This document shows positions 1-8,021 of a stretch of DNA of 51,709 nucleotides, one piece after another (position 1 is the stretch's first letter; each line of letters begins with the position of its first letter). The translations under genes and the position numbers were made by a program. Location of the stretch: the NCBI GenBank assembly GCA_035274225.1, contig DATEOK010000168.1:1-51709 (forward strand), read 5' to 3'. The DNA is from Dongia_A sp035274225. Lineage in GTDB: Bacteria; Pseudomonadota; Alphaproteobacteria; Dongiales; Dongiaceae. The notes beneath the pieces are model-generated. The model was not told the origin of the DNA. It saw nothing but the letters and a program-made list of their open reading frames with translations, and did not search any database.

Positions 1-853
1 TCGCGCCGCCGCCCGGCGCCAGCAGCGCGACCGGCGGCGGCAAGCCGGCGGCGGCGTTGGCGGCAATGACGTCAGCGATGCGCTCGCTGGCGGAGAGTGC
101 GCGCATCGCCGGACCGAGAAACACCACGTGATCGGGATAGAGCGAGCCTTTGGTCACGATCGCCAAGCTGTGCGGATCGGTGGCGAGGCGGTGGCAGCCT
201 TCGTCTGACGCAGGCCGATAGTCGGTGCCGCGGCACAAAGCTTCGAGCGCGGCGCGGTCGCCCGCTGGCGCGGGACGCACCGACAAATGCAGACACCTCT
301 CGACCTCATGAACCAACGCCTCGGCAGCTGCGCAATCGCCGGCGCCGACCAGCAGGCCGTGATTGCCGAGGATCAGCACGTCGGGTTTGCGCTGCGCCAG
401 CGTCTCCGCCACCACCTGGCTCAGGGGCAGGCCGGGGCGGCGGTACGGTACGCGCGCCCATGCGAGGCGCTCCAGCCGCTGCGCAAGCTCCTGCTCGACA
501 CCAATGCACGAGGCCCAGGCGATGGTGTTGACGGCGTGGACATGCAGCACCACCCGATGGGGAAGCAGGGCATGCAGCGAGGTCTCGATCGACGGGCGCA
601 GTTTGGCGGCGGGGTCCGCCACCGGCATCTTCTCGATCCCTTGTCCCAGCGCGCGTAGCGCGCCGGGCAGGTCGACCGGCACGAAGATCTCGCGCTTGTC
701 CGCCTCTGACAGCCAGGCCCCGGAGGCCTTGACCCAGAGAACGTCGCCCTCTTTCACCGAGGTATTGCCGCCGGCGCCCTGCACCAGCGTCATGTCCCGG
801 CCGACCCGTGCCGAGACTTCTTTCAGGTATTGCAGTTCCGCCGGATGCATCAT
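1..853 (-). CDS. class II aldolase/adducin family protein (C-terminus beyond window edge)
   Basis: Reading on the minus strand from the ATG pair at 853/850, the frame stays open for 284 codons to the window edge, so the C-terminus is missing. The N-terminus carries the family's GAGGNTSVK phosphate/substrate loop. A HVH pair within LHVHAVN and a later LGNHGLL give the three His zinc ligands of class II aldolases. These enzymes do retro-aldol cleavage of ketose phosphates, usually releasing DHAP. The protein already exceeds the roughly 240 residues of a FucA-type enzyme and lacks a stop, so it belongs to the longer subgroup, which can include a fused dehydrogenase; that cannot be decided here. 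It follows the HAD gene by 8 bp and is the last visible gene of the polyol operon. The substrate is unknown. Confidence 0.8.
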   Translation of the reverse strand, partial: MMHPAELQYLKEVSARVGRDMTLVQGAGGNTSVKEGDVLWVKASGAWLSEADKREIFVPVDLPGALRALGQGIEKMPVADPAAKLRPSIETSLHALLPHRVVLHVHAVNTIAWASCIGVEQELAQRLERLAWARVPYRRPGLPLSQVVAETLAQRKPDVLILGNHGLLVGAGDCAAAEALVHEVERCLHLSVRPAPAGDRAALEALCRGTDYRPASDEGCHRLATDPHSLAIVTKGSLYPDHVVFLGPAMRALSASERIADVIAANAAAGLPPPVALLAPGGGA

Positions 854-861
854 CGCATGCC

Positions 862-1719
862 TCACCACATCAGCCGCGGGATCGCCCAGTCGGGCATACG
901 CTTGGGATCGCCCGCCAGATCGCGGATCGCCGCAGCCAGATCGCGCGCCTCGGCCAGCGCCCTTCCGTGCACGCCCGACGTGATGAGCGCGGTCAGCATG
1001 GCGGCGCAGCGGCCGCCTTCGATGTCGTGATCGAGGGAATCGCCAACCACCAGCACGCGCTCCGGCTTCGGATCACCCAGCTGCCGCAGCGCGGCCGCGA
1101 AGATCGCGGCATGCGGCTTGCCGATATAGTGAACCGTCCCGCCCAGCTTGGCATAGAGCGCCGCCAGCGCGCCCGGCGCTGGCAGGAGCCCCTTCGACGT
1201 GAACATGGTGAGGTCCGGATTGGCGCACAGCATCGGCAGGCCGCGGGCGGCGAAGGATTCGAGATCGTCGCGCCAGGCCTCGGGATCGGCGTTGGTATCG
1301 TCGAGGCTGGCCAACCAGACGAACTCGGCACGCATCGGGTTGGTCACCGCGACGACGTCGAGCCCCTCGATCATCGACAGCACATTGCTGCCGATCAGCA
1401 GCGTACGCCGGCCGAGCTGGTTGAACGGCGGCGCGGCGCGCTCCTGCAGGCCATGCCACAGCACTTCACCGGACGTGAGGACACCGTCATGCTCGTCCAT
1501 CGGCAGGCCAAGCTTCGCCAAACGCTCAGCATTGTCATCGGACCGCTTGCCGGAGTTGGAGAGGATCAGCACGCGCTTGCCCGCCGCGCGCAAGGCGCGG
1601 ATGCAATCGCGCGCCTCGGGAAACACCGCTTTGCCTTCGTGCACGGTGCCCCATTGATCGAGCAGGACGTGATCGAAGCGGTCGGCGATCTCGCGCAGGC
1701 CGGCGATCGTCGCGGTCAT
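862..1719 (-). CDS. HAD-IIA family protein (TIGR01459-like)
   Basis: The protein has 285 residues. HAD motif I reads LLDQWGT around residues 19-25, motif II is ILSNSG near 52-57, and motif IV is VVGDSLDHD in the C-terminal third, with a conserved Lys in IGKPH. The second motif-I Asp, the usual acid/base of HAD phosphatases, is Trp (D-Q-W-G). From memory this is typical of the subfamily, so phosphatase activity should not be assumed. The ATG overlaps the stop of the upstream FGGY kinase by 4 bp, which implies translational coupling. A role in sugar-phosphate housekeeping within the polyol locus is inferred from context only. Confidence 0.8.
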   Translation of the reverse strand: MTATIAGLREIADRFDHVLLDQWGTVHEGKAVFPEARDCIRALRAAGKRVLILSNSGKRSDDNAERLAKLGLPMDEHDGVLTSGEVLWHGLQERAAPPFNQLGRRTLLIGSNVLSMIEGLDVVAVTNPMRAEFVWLASLDDTNADPEAWRDDLESFAARGLPMLCANPDLTMFTSKGLLPAPGALAALYAKLGGTVHYIGKPHAAIFAAALRQLGDPKPERVLVVGDSLDHDIEGGRCAAMLTALITSGVHGRALAEARDLAAAIRDLAGDPKRMPDWAIPRLMW

Positions 1720-2996
1720 GGCGGGCCGCCGTGCAGCGTCAGCAGCGCGGTGCCGAAGCTGGCCTCGGTCTCTTCGGCCACGCTCACGGGCACGCCGAGG
1801 ATGCGCCGGCGGATGGCGGTCCAGGCGGGGTTGCGCGCGCCGCCGCCGATGCTGATGACTTGGCTCAAAGTCGGTGCTCCAAGATTGCGGAGCGTTTGAT
1901 AGGCCAGTCCCTCGACCGCGGCAATGCCCTCCAGCAGGCCCTGGAAGAATTGCACGTCGTCGGCCGGCCGCGGGGTGACGCGCGGCGCCAGCTGCGGATC
2001 GGAGATGGGAAAGCGTTCGCCCAGCTTGGGGAGCGGATAGTAGTCGAGCCCGGTCGGACGCGCGGGGTCGAGCTTGGGCGTCAACTCCGCCATGTGCTCG
2101 GCGCTGAAATGCGCCAGCAATGCGCCGCCGCCGGTGTTGGATGCCCCACCCACCAGCCAGCGGTCGCCGAGGCGATGGGAGTAGACGCCCTGCGCCGGCG
2201 CGAAGATCGGCTTGTCGGACAGCAGTTTCAGCACCAGCGTCGTGCCGAGCGCGGTGACCGCATCCCCTGGCGCGGCGGCGCGGGTGGCGATGAAGGAGGC
2301 AACGCCGTCGGTGGTGCCGGCACAGATGATCGCGGTCTCCCGCAGCCCAAGTGATGCGGCAACGGTAGGATCGATCGGGCCGATGGTGGCGCCAGGCACC
2401 AGCACCTCCGGCAACAGATGACGAGGCACCTGGAGCTGATCCAGCCATGACGGCCAGGAACGCGTGACCGGGTCATAGCCGAGCTTCAGCGCATTGTTCT
2501 CATCGCTGGTGCCGAAGCGGTTGGCGAGGCGGCCGGCGATCCAGTCGGCCTGGTGCAAGGCATGCTGCGCCTGCTTGACGATGCTGGTGCCGAGCAAATA
2601 GAGCAGCTTCGCCAGCGCGGCGCTTGGACCATGGGCGCCACTTTCCGCCGGCGCGACCGCCTTGATGCATGCGGCTTGCTCGGTTGCGCGGGCATCGTTG
2701 TACATCAGGCCTGGCGAGCACGGTCGCCCGGCCGCATCGGTCAGCAGCAGGGTGCCGGAGGTTCCGTCGACCGCGATGCGCCAGATGTCCTTGAGGTCAA
2801 TCTTGCGGCCGAGCGCCTCGATGGCATCACAGGTGGCACGCCACCAATAGGCCGGCTCCTGATCGATTGCCGCCCCGTCCTGGCGCGGCGCGGGCAGTGC
2901 GACTGAGGCGGTGCCAACGACGCGCTCGTCGCCGTCGATGGCGCAGGCGCGCACGCCGCTGGTGCCGACGTCGATGCCGAGGAACAGCGCCGTCAT
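1716..2996 (-). CDS. FGGY-family carbohydrate kinase (short form)
   Basis: This 426-residue member of the FGGY/ASKHA fold starts with the phosphate-1 loop GIDVGTSGVRA (residues 7-17). It has the ATP-lobe motif CAGTTDGVAS with candidate catalytic base Asp230, and a late ISIGGGARN adenosine motif. It is shorter than GlpK or XylB (about 490-500), closest in feel to the compact ribulokinase/xylulokinase-like group. It would phosphorylate a sugar or polyol with ATP in the cytoplasm. The start overlaps the stop of the glpD-like gene (2993-2996), and its own stop overlaps the HAD gene. It is the second FGGY kinase of the same operon, so a second substrate or an intermediate must be phosphorylated; which one is unknown. 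Confidence 0.85.
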   Translation of the reverse strand: MTALFLGIDVGTSGVRACAIDGDERVVGTASVALPAPRQDGAAIDQEPAYWWRATCDAIEALGRKIDLKDIWRIAVDGTSGTLLLTDAAGRPCSPGLMYNDARATEQAACIKAVAPAESGAHGPSAALAKLLYLLGTSIVKQAQHALHQADWIAGRLANRFGTSDENNALKLGYDPVTRSWPSWLDQLQVPRHLLPEVLVPGATIGPIDPTVAASLGLRETAIICAGTTDGVASFIATRAAAPGDAVTALGTTLVLKLLSDKPIFAPAQGVYSHRLGDRWLVGGASNTGGGALLAHFSAEHMAELTPKLDPARPTGLDYYPLPKLGERFPISDPQLAPRVTPRPADDVQFFQGLLEGIAAVEGLAYQTLRNLGAPTLSQVISIGGGARNPAWTAIRRRILGVPVSVAEETEASFGTALLTLHGGPP

Positions 2997-4516
2997 GTGG
3001 CCGCGCGCATCGGCGCCGATGCCGGCTCATTCAGGCCCGCCAGCCAGCGCGTGAACGCGGCGCGTTCGGCGGCGGTCAGATGCAGGCCGTGCTTGGAGCG
3101 CCGGTCGAGTATGTCCTCCGCCGTGCGCGCCCATTCGGTACGGATGAGGAAGCGTGCTTCGCGCTCATAGAACTTCGCACCGAAATGCGTGCCGAGATCG
3201 GTGAGGCTCTTCGCGCCTTCGAGCAACGCGGCCGCGCGTGTGCCGTAGAGCCGGCCGTAATGCATCGCAAGGTCGCCGGGCAGCCAGGGGAATTGCCTGC
3301 GGAATGCCACGAGCCAGCGGTCGAAATCCTCCATGTCGCCGCCGGGCAGCGGCGCGCGCGCGGTCCAAGCCTTCGCCATCCCGGGGAAGAACGGACCCAG
3401 CTTGTCGAGCGCATGCTCCGCCAGCTTGCGGTAGGTGGTGATCTTGCCGCCGAAGATCGACAGGATCGGCGGCGCCACGCCATTCGGCAGCTTGGGATCG
3501 ATGTCGAAGATGTAGTCGCGCGTCACCGCCGACGGGTTCTCGGCGTTGTCGTCGTACAGCGGCCGGACGCCGGAGAAGCTGTGCACGATGTCGGCGCGGG
3601 TCGGCGTGCGGTCGAAATAGCGCGCCAGGACCGCGAGCAGATAGTCGATCTCACGCTCGTCGATCGCGGCGTCCTCGGGCTTGCCATCGACCGCGATGTC
3701 GGTGGTGCCGATCAGCGCCAGGTCGCCCTCATAGGGGTTGACGAAGATCACGCGCTTGTCGTGGTTCTGCAGCAGGTAGGCCTGGTCGCCATCCCAGAAC
3801 TTGCGCGTGACGATGTGGCTGCCCTTCACCAGGCGGACGCGGCGGTTGCTCGACGAGCCGTCGATGCCGGCCAGCACACCCTCCACCCACGGCCCAGCCG
3901 CGTTGACGATGCAGCGGGCGCGAACGGTGCGCTGCCCGGACCCATCGCCCAGCTCGACGGTCCAGGCATCGCCGTCGCGCCGCGCCGAGAGCACGGCGGT
4001 CCGCGTGTGGATGTCGGCGCCCCGCGCTTGGGCATCGAGTGCGTTGAGCACGACCAGGCGGGAATCGTCGACCCAGCAGTCGGAGTATTCGAAGGCGCGC
4101 GTGTAGGCGTCCTTGATCGGCTCGCCGACCGGATCGCTGGCAAGGTCGATGGCGCGGGTGGCCGGCAGCTTCTTGCGGCCGCCGAGATGGTCGTAGAGAA
4201 AGAGCCCGAGGCGCACCAGCCAGGCCGGCCGCTGCTCCGGCGAGTGCGGCAGCACGAAGCGCATGGGCCAGATGATGTGCGGCGCGGCGTCGAGCAGCAC
4301 CTCGCGCTCGATCAGGGCCTCGCGCACCAGGCGGAACTCGTAGTATTCGAGGTAGCGCAGTCCGCCATGCACCAACTTGCCGCTGCGCGAGGAGGTGCCC
4401 TGCGCCAGGTCGTCCTTCTCGCACAAGAGGACGGAGAGCCCCCGCCCCGCCGCATCGCGCGCAATCCCCGCGCCATTGACGCCGCCGCCGATGACGAGGA
4501 GGTCGTAGGGGGTCAT
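2993..4516 (-). CDS. glpD: GlpD-family FAD-dependent dehydrogenase (glycerol-3-phosphate or erythritol-phosphate type)
   Basis: The protein has 507 residues from the ATG at 4516. The frame is open upstream to 4609, but that stretch reads through a palindromic repeat, so the shorter start is chosen. The FAD-binding motif VIGGGVNGAGIARDAAGRG (residues 8-26) and the GTSSRSGKLVHGGLRYLE signature identify the GlpD family, which oxidises a polyol phosphate at the membrane and passes electrons to quinone. EryB, the erythritol-phosphate dehydrogenase of Brucella, is a close relative of the same size. The erythritol-kinase-like gene 2 kb upstream makes an EryB-like role plausible, but sequence alone cannot separate the two. 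It is coupled to the FGGY kinase that follows. Confidence 0.88.
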   Translation of the reverse strand: MTPYDLLVIGGGVNGAGIARDAAGRGLSVLLCEKDDLAQGTSSRSGKLVHGGLRYLEYYEFRLVREALIEREVLLDAAPHIIWPMRFVLPHSPEQRPAWLVRLGLFLYDHLGGRKKLPATRAIDLASDPVGEPIKDAYTRAFEYSDCWVDDSRLVVLNALDAQARGADIHTRTAVLSARRDGDAWTVELGDGSGQRTVRARCIVNAAGPWVEGVLAGIDGSSSNRRVRLVKGSHIVTRKFWDGDQAYLLQNHDKRVIFVNPYEGDLALIGTTDIAVDGKPEDAAIDEREIDYLLAVLARYFDRTPTRADIVHSFSGVRPLYDDNAENPSAVTRDYIFDIDPKLPNGVAPPILSIFGGKITTYRKLAEHALDKLGPFFPGMAKAWTARAPLPGGDMEDFDRWLVAFRRQFPWLPGDLAMHYGRLYGTRAAALLEGAKSLTDLGTHFGAKFYEREARFLIRTEWARTAEDILDRRSKHGLHLTAAERAAFTRWLAGLNEPASAPMRAAT

Positions 4517-4544
4517 GGGATGAATGCCCAACCCGCTCACACCA

Positions 4545-4649
4545 CCGTCATGCCAACCCTTGGGGTTGGCATCCACGAGTTTGCACGGCGCGGCTCCAGT
4601 GCCACCCATCGAAACTCGTGGATGGCAAGGCCAAGCCTTGCCATGACGG
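4545..4649. repeat. double-hairpin palindromic element (CCGTCATG...CATGACGG type)
   Basis: Two imperfectly matching arms lie in inverted orientation, 4545-4582 and 4612-4649, with outer ends CCGTCATG and CATGACGG and inner ends ATCCACGAGTTT and AAACTCGTGGAT. Each arm is itself a hairpin: CCAACCCttggGGTTGG on the left and GGCAAGGCcaaGCCTTGCC on the right. The two inner stems differ by compensating changes, which keeps both foldable. It lies between the aldolase (4684-5409) and the glpD-like gene. Confidence 0.85.
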
Positions 4650-4683
4650 AGAGAGCACCACTATGGCCTGAACACTCCATCAG

Positions 4684-5409
4684 TCACTTCTTGCGCTTGG
4701 CGGTCTTCTTCGCTGCCGGCTTGGCCTTTGCCGCCGCCTTCTTCGGCGCGGTCGGCTTCGACTTGGGGCCGTAGTTCTTGAACTTCTCGACCACCCGGGC
4801 GATCTCGTCGTCGGGCAGGATCTGCGCGCCGCCGATCGCCAGCGACAGGTAGTATTGCCGCGCCAGGGTCTCGATCTCGACCGCCAGCCACAGCGCACGC
4901 CCGACGCTGGCGCCGGTCGCGATCACCCCGTGATTGCGCAGCAGGCAGCAAGTCCGACCCTCCAGCGCCTTCAGGGCGAGGCCGGACAGGTCCTCGGTGC
5001 CGTAGGTGGCGTAGGGCGCGACGCGGATGTTGGGGCCGCCGGCGGCCGCCACCATGTAGTGAATGGCCGGAATCTCCTTGCCGCAGATCGCGAGCGTGGT
5101 GGCGTAGGTGCTGTGGGTGTGCACGACTGAACCGACTTCGGGGCGCGAGCGCATGATGTCGAGGTGAAAGCGCCATTCCGACGACGGGTTGAGCGGGCCT
5201 GACCACGAGCCGTATTCGCCCTTGATCGGCATGGTCGCGATGTCGGCGGGCTTCAACTCACCGTACGGCACGCCGGAGGGCGTGATCAGCATCACGTCCT
5301 TGTAGCGCGCGCTGATGTTGCCGGAGGTGCCCTGGTTGACGCCGAGCGCGTTCATCGAGCGGCATGCATCGATGATCGCCGTACGCAATCCTAACTCTTC
5401 TTTGTTCAT
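4684..5409 (-). CDS. FucA-type class II aldolase with Lys/Ala-rich C-terminal tail
   Basis: The protein has 241 residues. The zinc site is complete: Glu78, His97 and His99 (VVHTHS) and His160 (LRNHGV). The spacing equals that of E. coli L-fuculose-1-phosphate aldolase (Glu73, His92, His94, His155) with a constant offset of five. The family cleaves ketose-1-phosphates to DHAP plus an aldehyde. The last ~30 residues are an added tail of Lys, Ala and Pro repeats (KKAAAKAKPAAKKTAKRKK), histone-H1-like and not part of the catalytic fold. The gene starts 8 bp after the hydroxyacid dehydrogenase. Expected substrate: the ketose phosphate made by the GlpD-type enzyme (inference). Confidence 0.88.
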   Translation of the reverse strand: MNKEELGLRTAIIDACRSMNALGVNQGTSGNISARYKDVMLITPSGVPYGELKPADIATMPIKGEYGSWSGPLNPSSEWRFHLDIMRSRPEVGSVVHTHSTYATTLAICGKEIPAIHYMVAAAGGPNIRVAPYATYGTEDLSGLALKALEGRTCCLLRNHGVIATGASVGRALWLAVEIETLARQYYLSLAIGGAQILPDDEIARVVEKFKNYGPKSKPTAPKKAAAKAKPAAKKTAKRKK

Positions 5410-5416
5410 CGGTACC

Positions 5417-6460
5417 TCAACAAGGATTGAGCGGCGGCTCGCCTGCCCGGTGGCGCCGGATCTCCTCGGCGACCATGCGGGCAGCGATCCGCACGGTGGT
5501 GGTGGAAGCGCCAGCGATGTGCGGGGTCAGCGTGACATTGTCAAGCTTGAGCAGCGGCGAGTCCACCGGCGGCGGCTCCAGCCAGAAGGTCTCCAGCATG
5601 GCGCCGCGGATGTGCCGCGATTTCAGCGCCTGGTAGAGGTCGTCGTAGTTCACCATCGGCCCGCGCGCCGTGTTGATGAAATAGGCGCCCGGCTTCATGC
5701 GTGCGAACTGCGGCGCGGCCAGGAAGCCCTTGGTCTCGTCCGTCACGCGGGCGTGCAGGCTGACCACGTCGCTGCGCTTCAGCAGGGTGTCGAGGTCGAC
5801 CTGCTCGACATCGTCCGCGCGATCCTCGGCCGACAGCGGCACATAGGGATCACACACCAGGATGCGGCAGCCGAATGGCTTCAAGAGACGCACGACCTTG
5901 GTGCCGATATGGCCGTAGCCGATCAGGCCCACGGTCATTTCCGATAGCTCGGCATCGATCTTGTCGAAGCGGTAGAGATCGCCGCGCCACACGCCCTGCC
6001 GCAGCGATTCATGGCCGGCGCGGATCAGGCGCGTCTCGGCCAGGATGGCGGCGATGGTGAATTCCGCGACGGCGGAGGAATTGCGGCCGGGCGTGTTCAC
6101 CAGCTTCACCTTGCGCGCCCTACAGGCAGCGACATCGATGTTGACCGGACCGCCGCGCGACACCGCGATCAGCTTCAGCGCCGGCAGGCGGTCGAGGATA
6201 TCGCCGTTGATCGGCGCCAGGTGGTTGATCAGGATCTCCGCGCCGTCGACGAAGCGCACGATCTCGTCCGGCTCGCCGAGATATTCGCGCAGGCCCGGCA
6301 GCCCGCCATCGACGTAGCCATGGCGCATCGGCTGGTCCGGCCAGGGCAGCTCCATGGTGCGCACGTCTGCATCGAGGCCGGGCACCTTGGCGAGCGCGTC
6401 GGTGAAGGCCGAGGCCTTCATGAACTGGTCGCCGATCACTGCAATCTTGAACTTGTTCAT
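5417..6460 (-). CDS. D-isomer specific 2-hydroxyacid dehydrogenase
   Basis: The protein has 347 residues. The ATG at 6460 overlaps the last base of the upstream kinase stop (TGATG); a TTG one codon earlier is possible. The Rossmann motif GYGHIG lies near 181-186. The catalytic triad is Arg266 (NTARGP), Glu295 (WLEPPP) and His314 (TPHIAG), with the Arg-Glu spacing of 29 usual for this family. These NAD(P)H enzymes interconvert 2-hydroxyacids and 2-oxoacids (3-phosphoglycerate, glyoxylate, hydroxypyruvate). Its position between the kinase and aldolase suggests it handles an oxidised C2-C4 fragment of the polyol route; the substrate is not determinable. Confidence 0.9.
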   Translation of the reverse strand: MNKFKIAVIGDQFMKASAFTDALAKVPGLDADVRTMELPWPDQPMRHGYVDGGLPGLREYLGEPDEIVRFVDGAEILINHLAPINGDILDRLPALKLIAVSRGGPVNIDVAACRARKVKLVNTPGRNSSAVAEFTIAAILAETRLIRAGHESLRQGVWRGDLYRFDKIDAELSEMTVGLIGYGHIGTKVVRLLKPFGCRILVCDPYVPLSAEDRADDVEQVDLDTLLKRSDVVSLHARVTDETKGFLAAPQFARMKPGAYFINTARGPMVNYDDLYQALKSRHIRGAMLETFWLEPPPVDSPLLKLDNVTLTPHIAGASTTTVRIAARMVAEEIRRHRAGEPPLNPC

Positions 6461-8016
6461 CAATGCATCCTGCTGCGCGCGAGGTCGGCCCAGATCGGCG
6501 GCATCGCCTGGCGCGCTTTCACATAGATCGGGAACAACTGGTCATAGCGGGCTTTCAATTGCGCATCGGGCTGCACGGTGCCGCGCAGGATGGGCTTCAC
6601 CCATTTGTCGACCGCGACCGCCATGTTGGGCATGGCGCCGATCGCGACCGCCGCCATCATGGCGGCGCCGGCGGCGCCGGATTCCTCGCGCACGCTCTCG
6701 CGCACCGGCACGCCGAGCGCGCTGGCGAGCAGGAGCTTCAGCGCCTTGGAGCGCGCGGCGCCGCCGGAAATCCGGATCTCCTCCGGCAGCGGTCCCATGG
6801 CCGCATAGCAGTCGCGCGCCGCCAGCACCAGGCCGTCATAAACCGTGCGCACCAGGTCCACGAAGCTGGTGTGATGCGTGAGCCCGATGAACTGCGCGCG
6901 GGCGTTGGCGTTGGTGAAGGGGCCGCGCTCGCCGGCCTCGAGGATGTAAGGGTGGTAGATCTCGGACTTCGGCTTGGCCTCGAGCACCCGCGCGTCGAGC
7001 GCTTTGAGCGCTTCCTTGCGGTCGACTTCGTGGCCCAGCGCCTTCGCAGCGTCGCGTCCGACCTCGACGATCCAGTCGATGTTGATGGTCGCCGCCATGG
7101 TGGATTGCATCTGCGCGACCGTGCCGTCCACCGGGAAGGCCATGGTGTAGCCGCCCGGCTCCGGCGCCAAGGTCATTGCGTTGGCATCCGGCACGAACCG
7201 CATGCTCATGCCGGTCGACCCCACCACAGAGCAGCCGACATTGCGCCCCGGCTCGTAGAGCCCGGCGCCGAGCGCCGTGCAGGCGACGTCCACGCTGCCG
7301 AGAGACACCGGCAAGCCGACCGGCAGGCCCGTTTCCTTGGCGGCGGAATCGGTCAAGCCGTGTGTCGTGCGCGTGCCGTCGATCAGATCGGGCAACAGGT
7401 GCCGGCGCTTTGCGATCTCCATCCAGTCGAGAATTTCCGGCACGTAACGGCGGGTGCGGAAGTCACCGAAGGTGAAGACTCCTTCCGTCACGTCGGTCGC
7501 GCGCCGGCCGGTGAGGTTGAGATAGAGCCAGTCCTTGCAATGCTGGGCGGTGGCGGCGCGGTCCAGCACCTCCGGCATGTTGCGCTCCAGCCACAGCAGC
7601 TGGCCGCTCTGGTTGCAGGCATTGAGGCCGCTGCCGGTATGCTGGTACATGCGATGCCGCACGCCCGCCGCGGCCTTCTCTTCCACGAGGGGTGCAGCAC
7701 GCGCGTCCAGCCACAACCACGCCGGCGCGACCGGCGCACCGTCGCGATCCACCAGCCAGGTGCCATCGCCCTGCCCCGTTACCGCCAGCGCGGCGGCGCG
7801 CCCGGCGAGGCCGGCATTGCGCTCGGTCAGCTCGCGGAGGACCGCGACGGTGTCGCGCCAGGTGCGCGCCATGTCCTGGTCGACGGCGCCACCGGCGCCG
7901 GTACGATAGCTGTTGGGACGTGCCGCGGTCGCGACCTCGTTGCCGTCGAGATCGAACGCCAGCACCTTGATCACCGAGGTGCCCGCGTCGATCGCGAGGA
8001 TGAGGTCGCGGGCCAT
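6460..8016 (-). CDS. eryA: erythritol-kinase-like FGGY carbohydrate kinase
   Basis: The protein has 518 residues. The N-terminal loop ILAIDAGTSVIKV (6-18) and the C-lobe motifs SLGSVDVACTALGAG (catalytic Asp243) and RISGGAARSKAL define an FGGY kinase. As I remember it, the length and many stretches (AVDQDMARTW, VTGQGDGTW, TGSGLNAC, HCKDWLY) match Brucella/Sinorhizobium erythritol kinase EryA of about 519 residues. It would transfer phosphate from ATP to a polyol immediately after import. It follows the ABC ATPase gene by 5 bp and couples to the dehydrogenase gene. Related D-threitol or L-threitol kinases cannot be excluded, so substrate specificity is inference. Confidence 0.82.
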   Translation of the reverse strand: MARDLILAIDAGTSVIKVLAFDLDGNEVATAARPNSYRTGAGGAVDQDMARTWRDTVAVLRELTERNAGLAGRAAALAVTGQGDGTWLVDRDGAPVAPAWLWLDARAAPLVEEKAAAGVRHRMYQHTGSGLNACNQSGQLLWLERNMPEVLDRAATAQHCKDWLYLNLTGRRATDVTEGVFTFGDFRTRRYVPEILDWMEIAKRRHLLPDLIDGTRTTHGLTDSAAKETGLPVGLPVSLGSVDVACTALGAGLYEPGRNVGCSVVGSTGMSMRFVPDANAMTLAPEPGGYTMAFPVDGTVAQMQSTMAATINIDWIVEVGRDAAKALGHEVDRKEALKALDARVLEAKPKSEIYHPYILEAGERGPFTNANARAQFIGLTHHTSFVDLVRTVYDGLVLAARDCYAAMGPLPEEIRISGGAARSKALKLLLASALGVPVRESVREESGAAGAAMMAAVAIGAMPNMAVAVDKWVKPILRGTVQPDAQLKARYDQLFPIYVKARQAMPPIWADLARSRMH

Positions 8017-8021
8017 TCAGC

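Noticed and set aside
2867..4774. 635-codon plus-strand open frame
   Set aside because: It lies opposite the glpD-like and kinase genes, which have full family motifs; its composition is Arg/Ala-rich as expected from a GC-rich antisense shadow.
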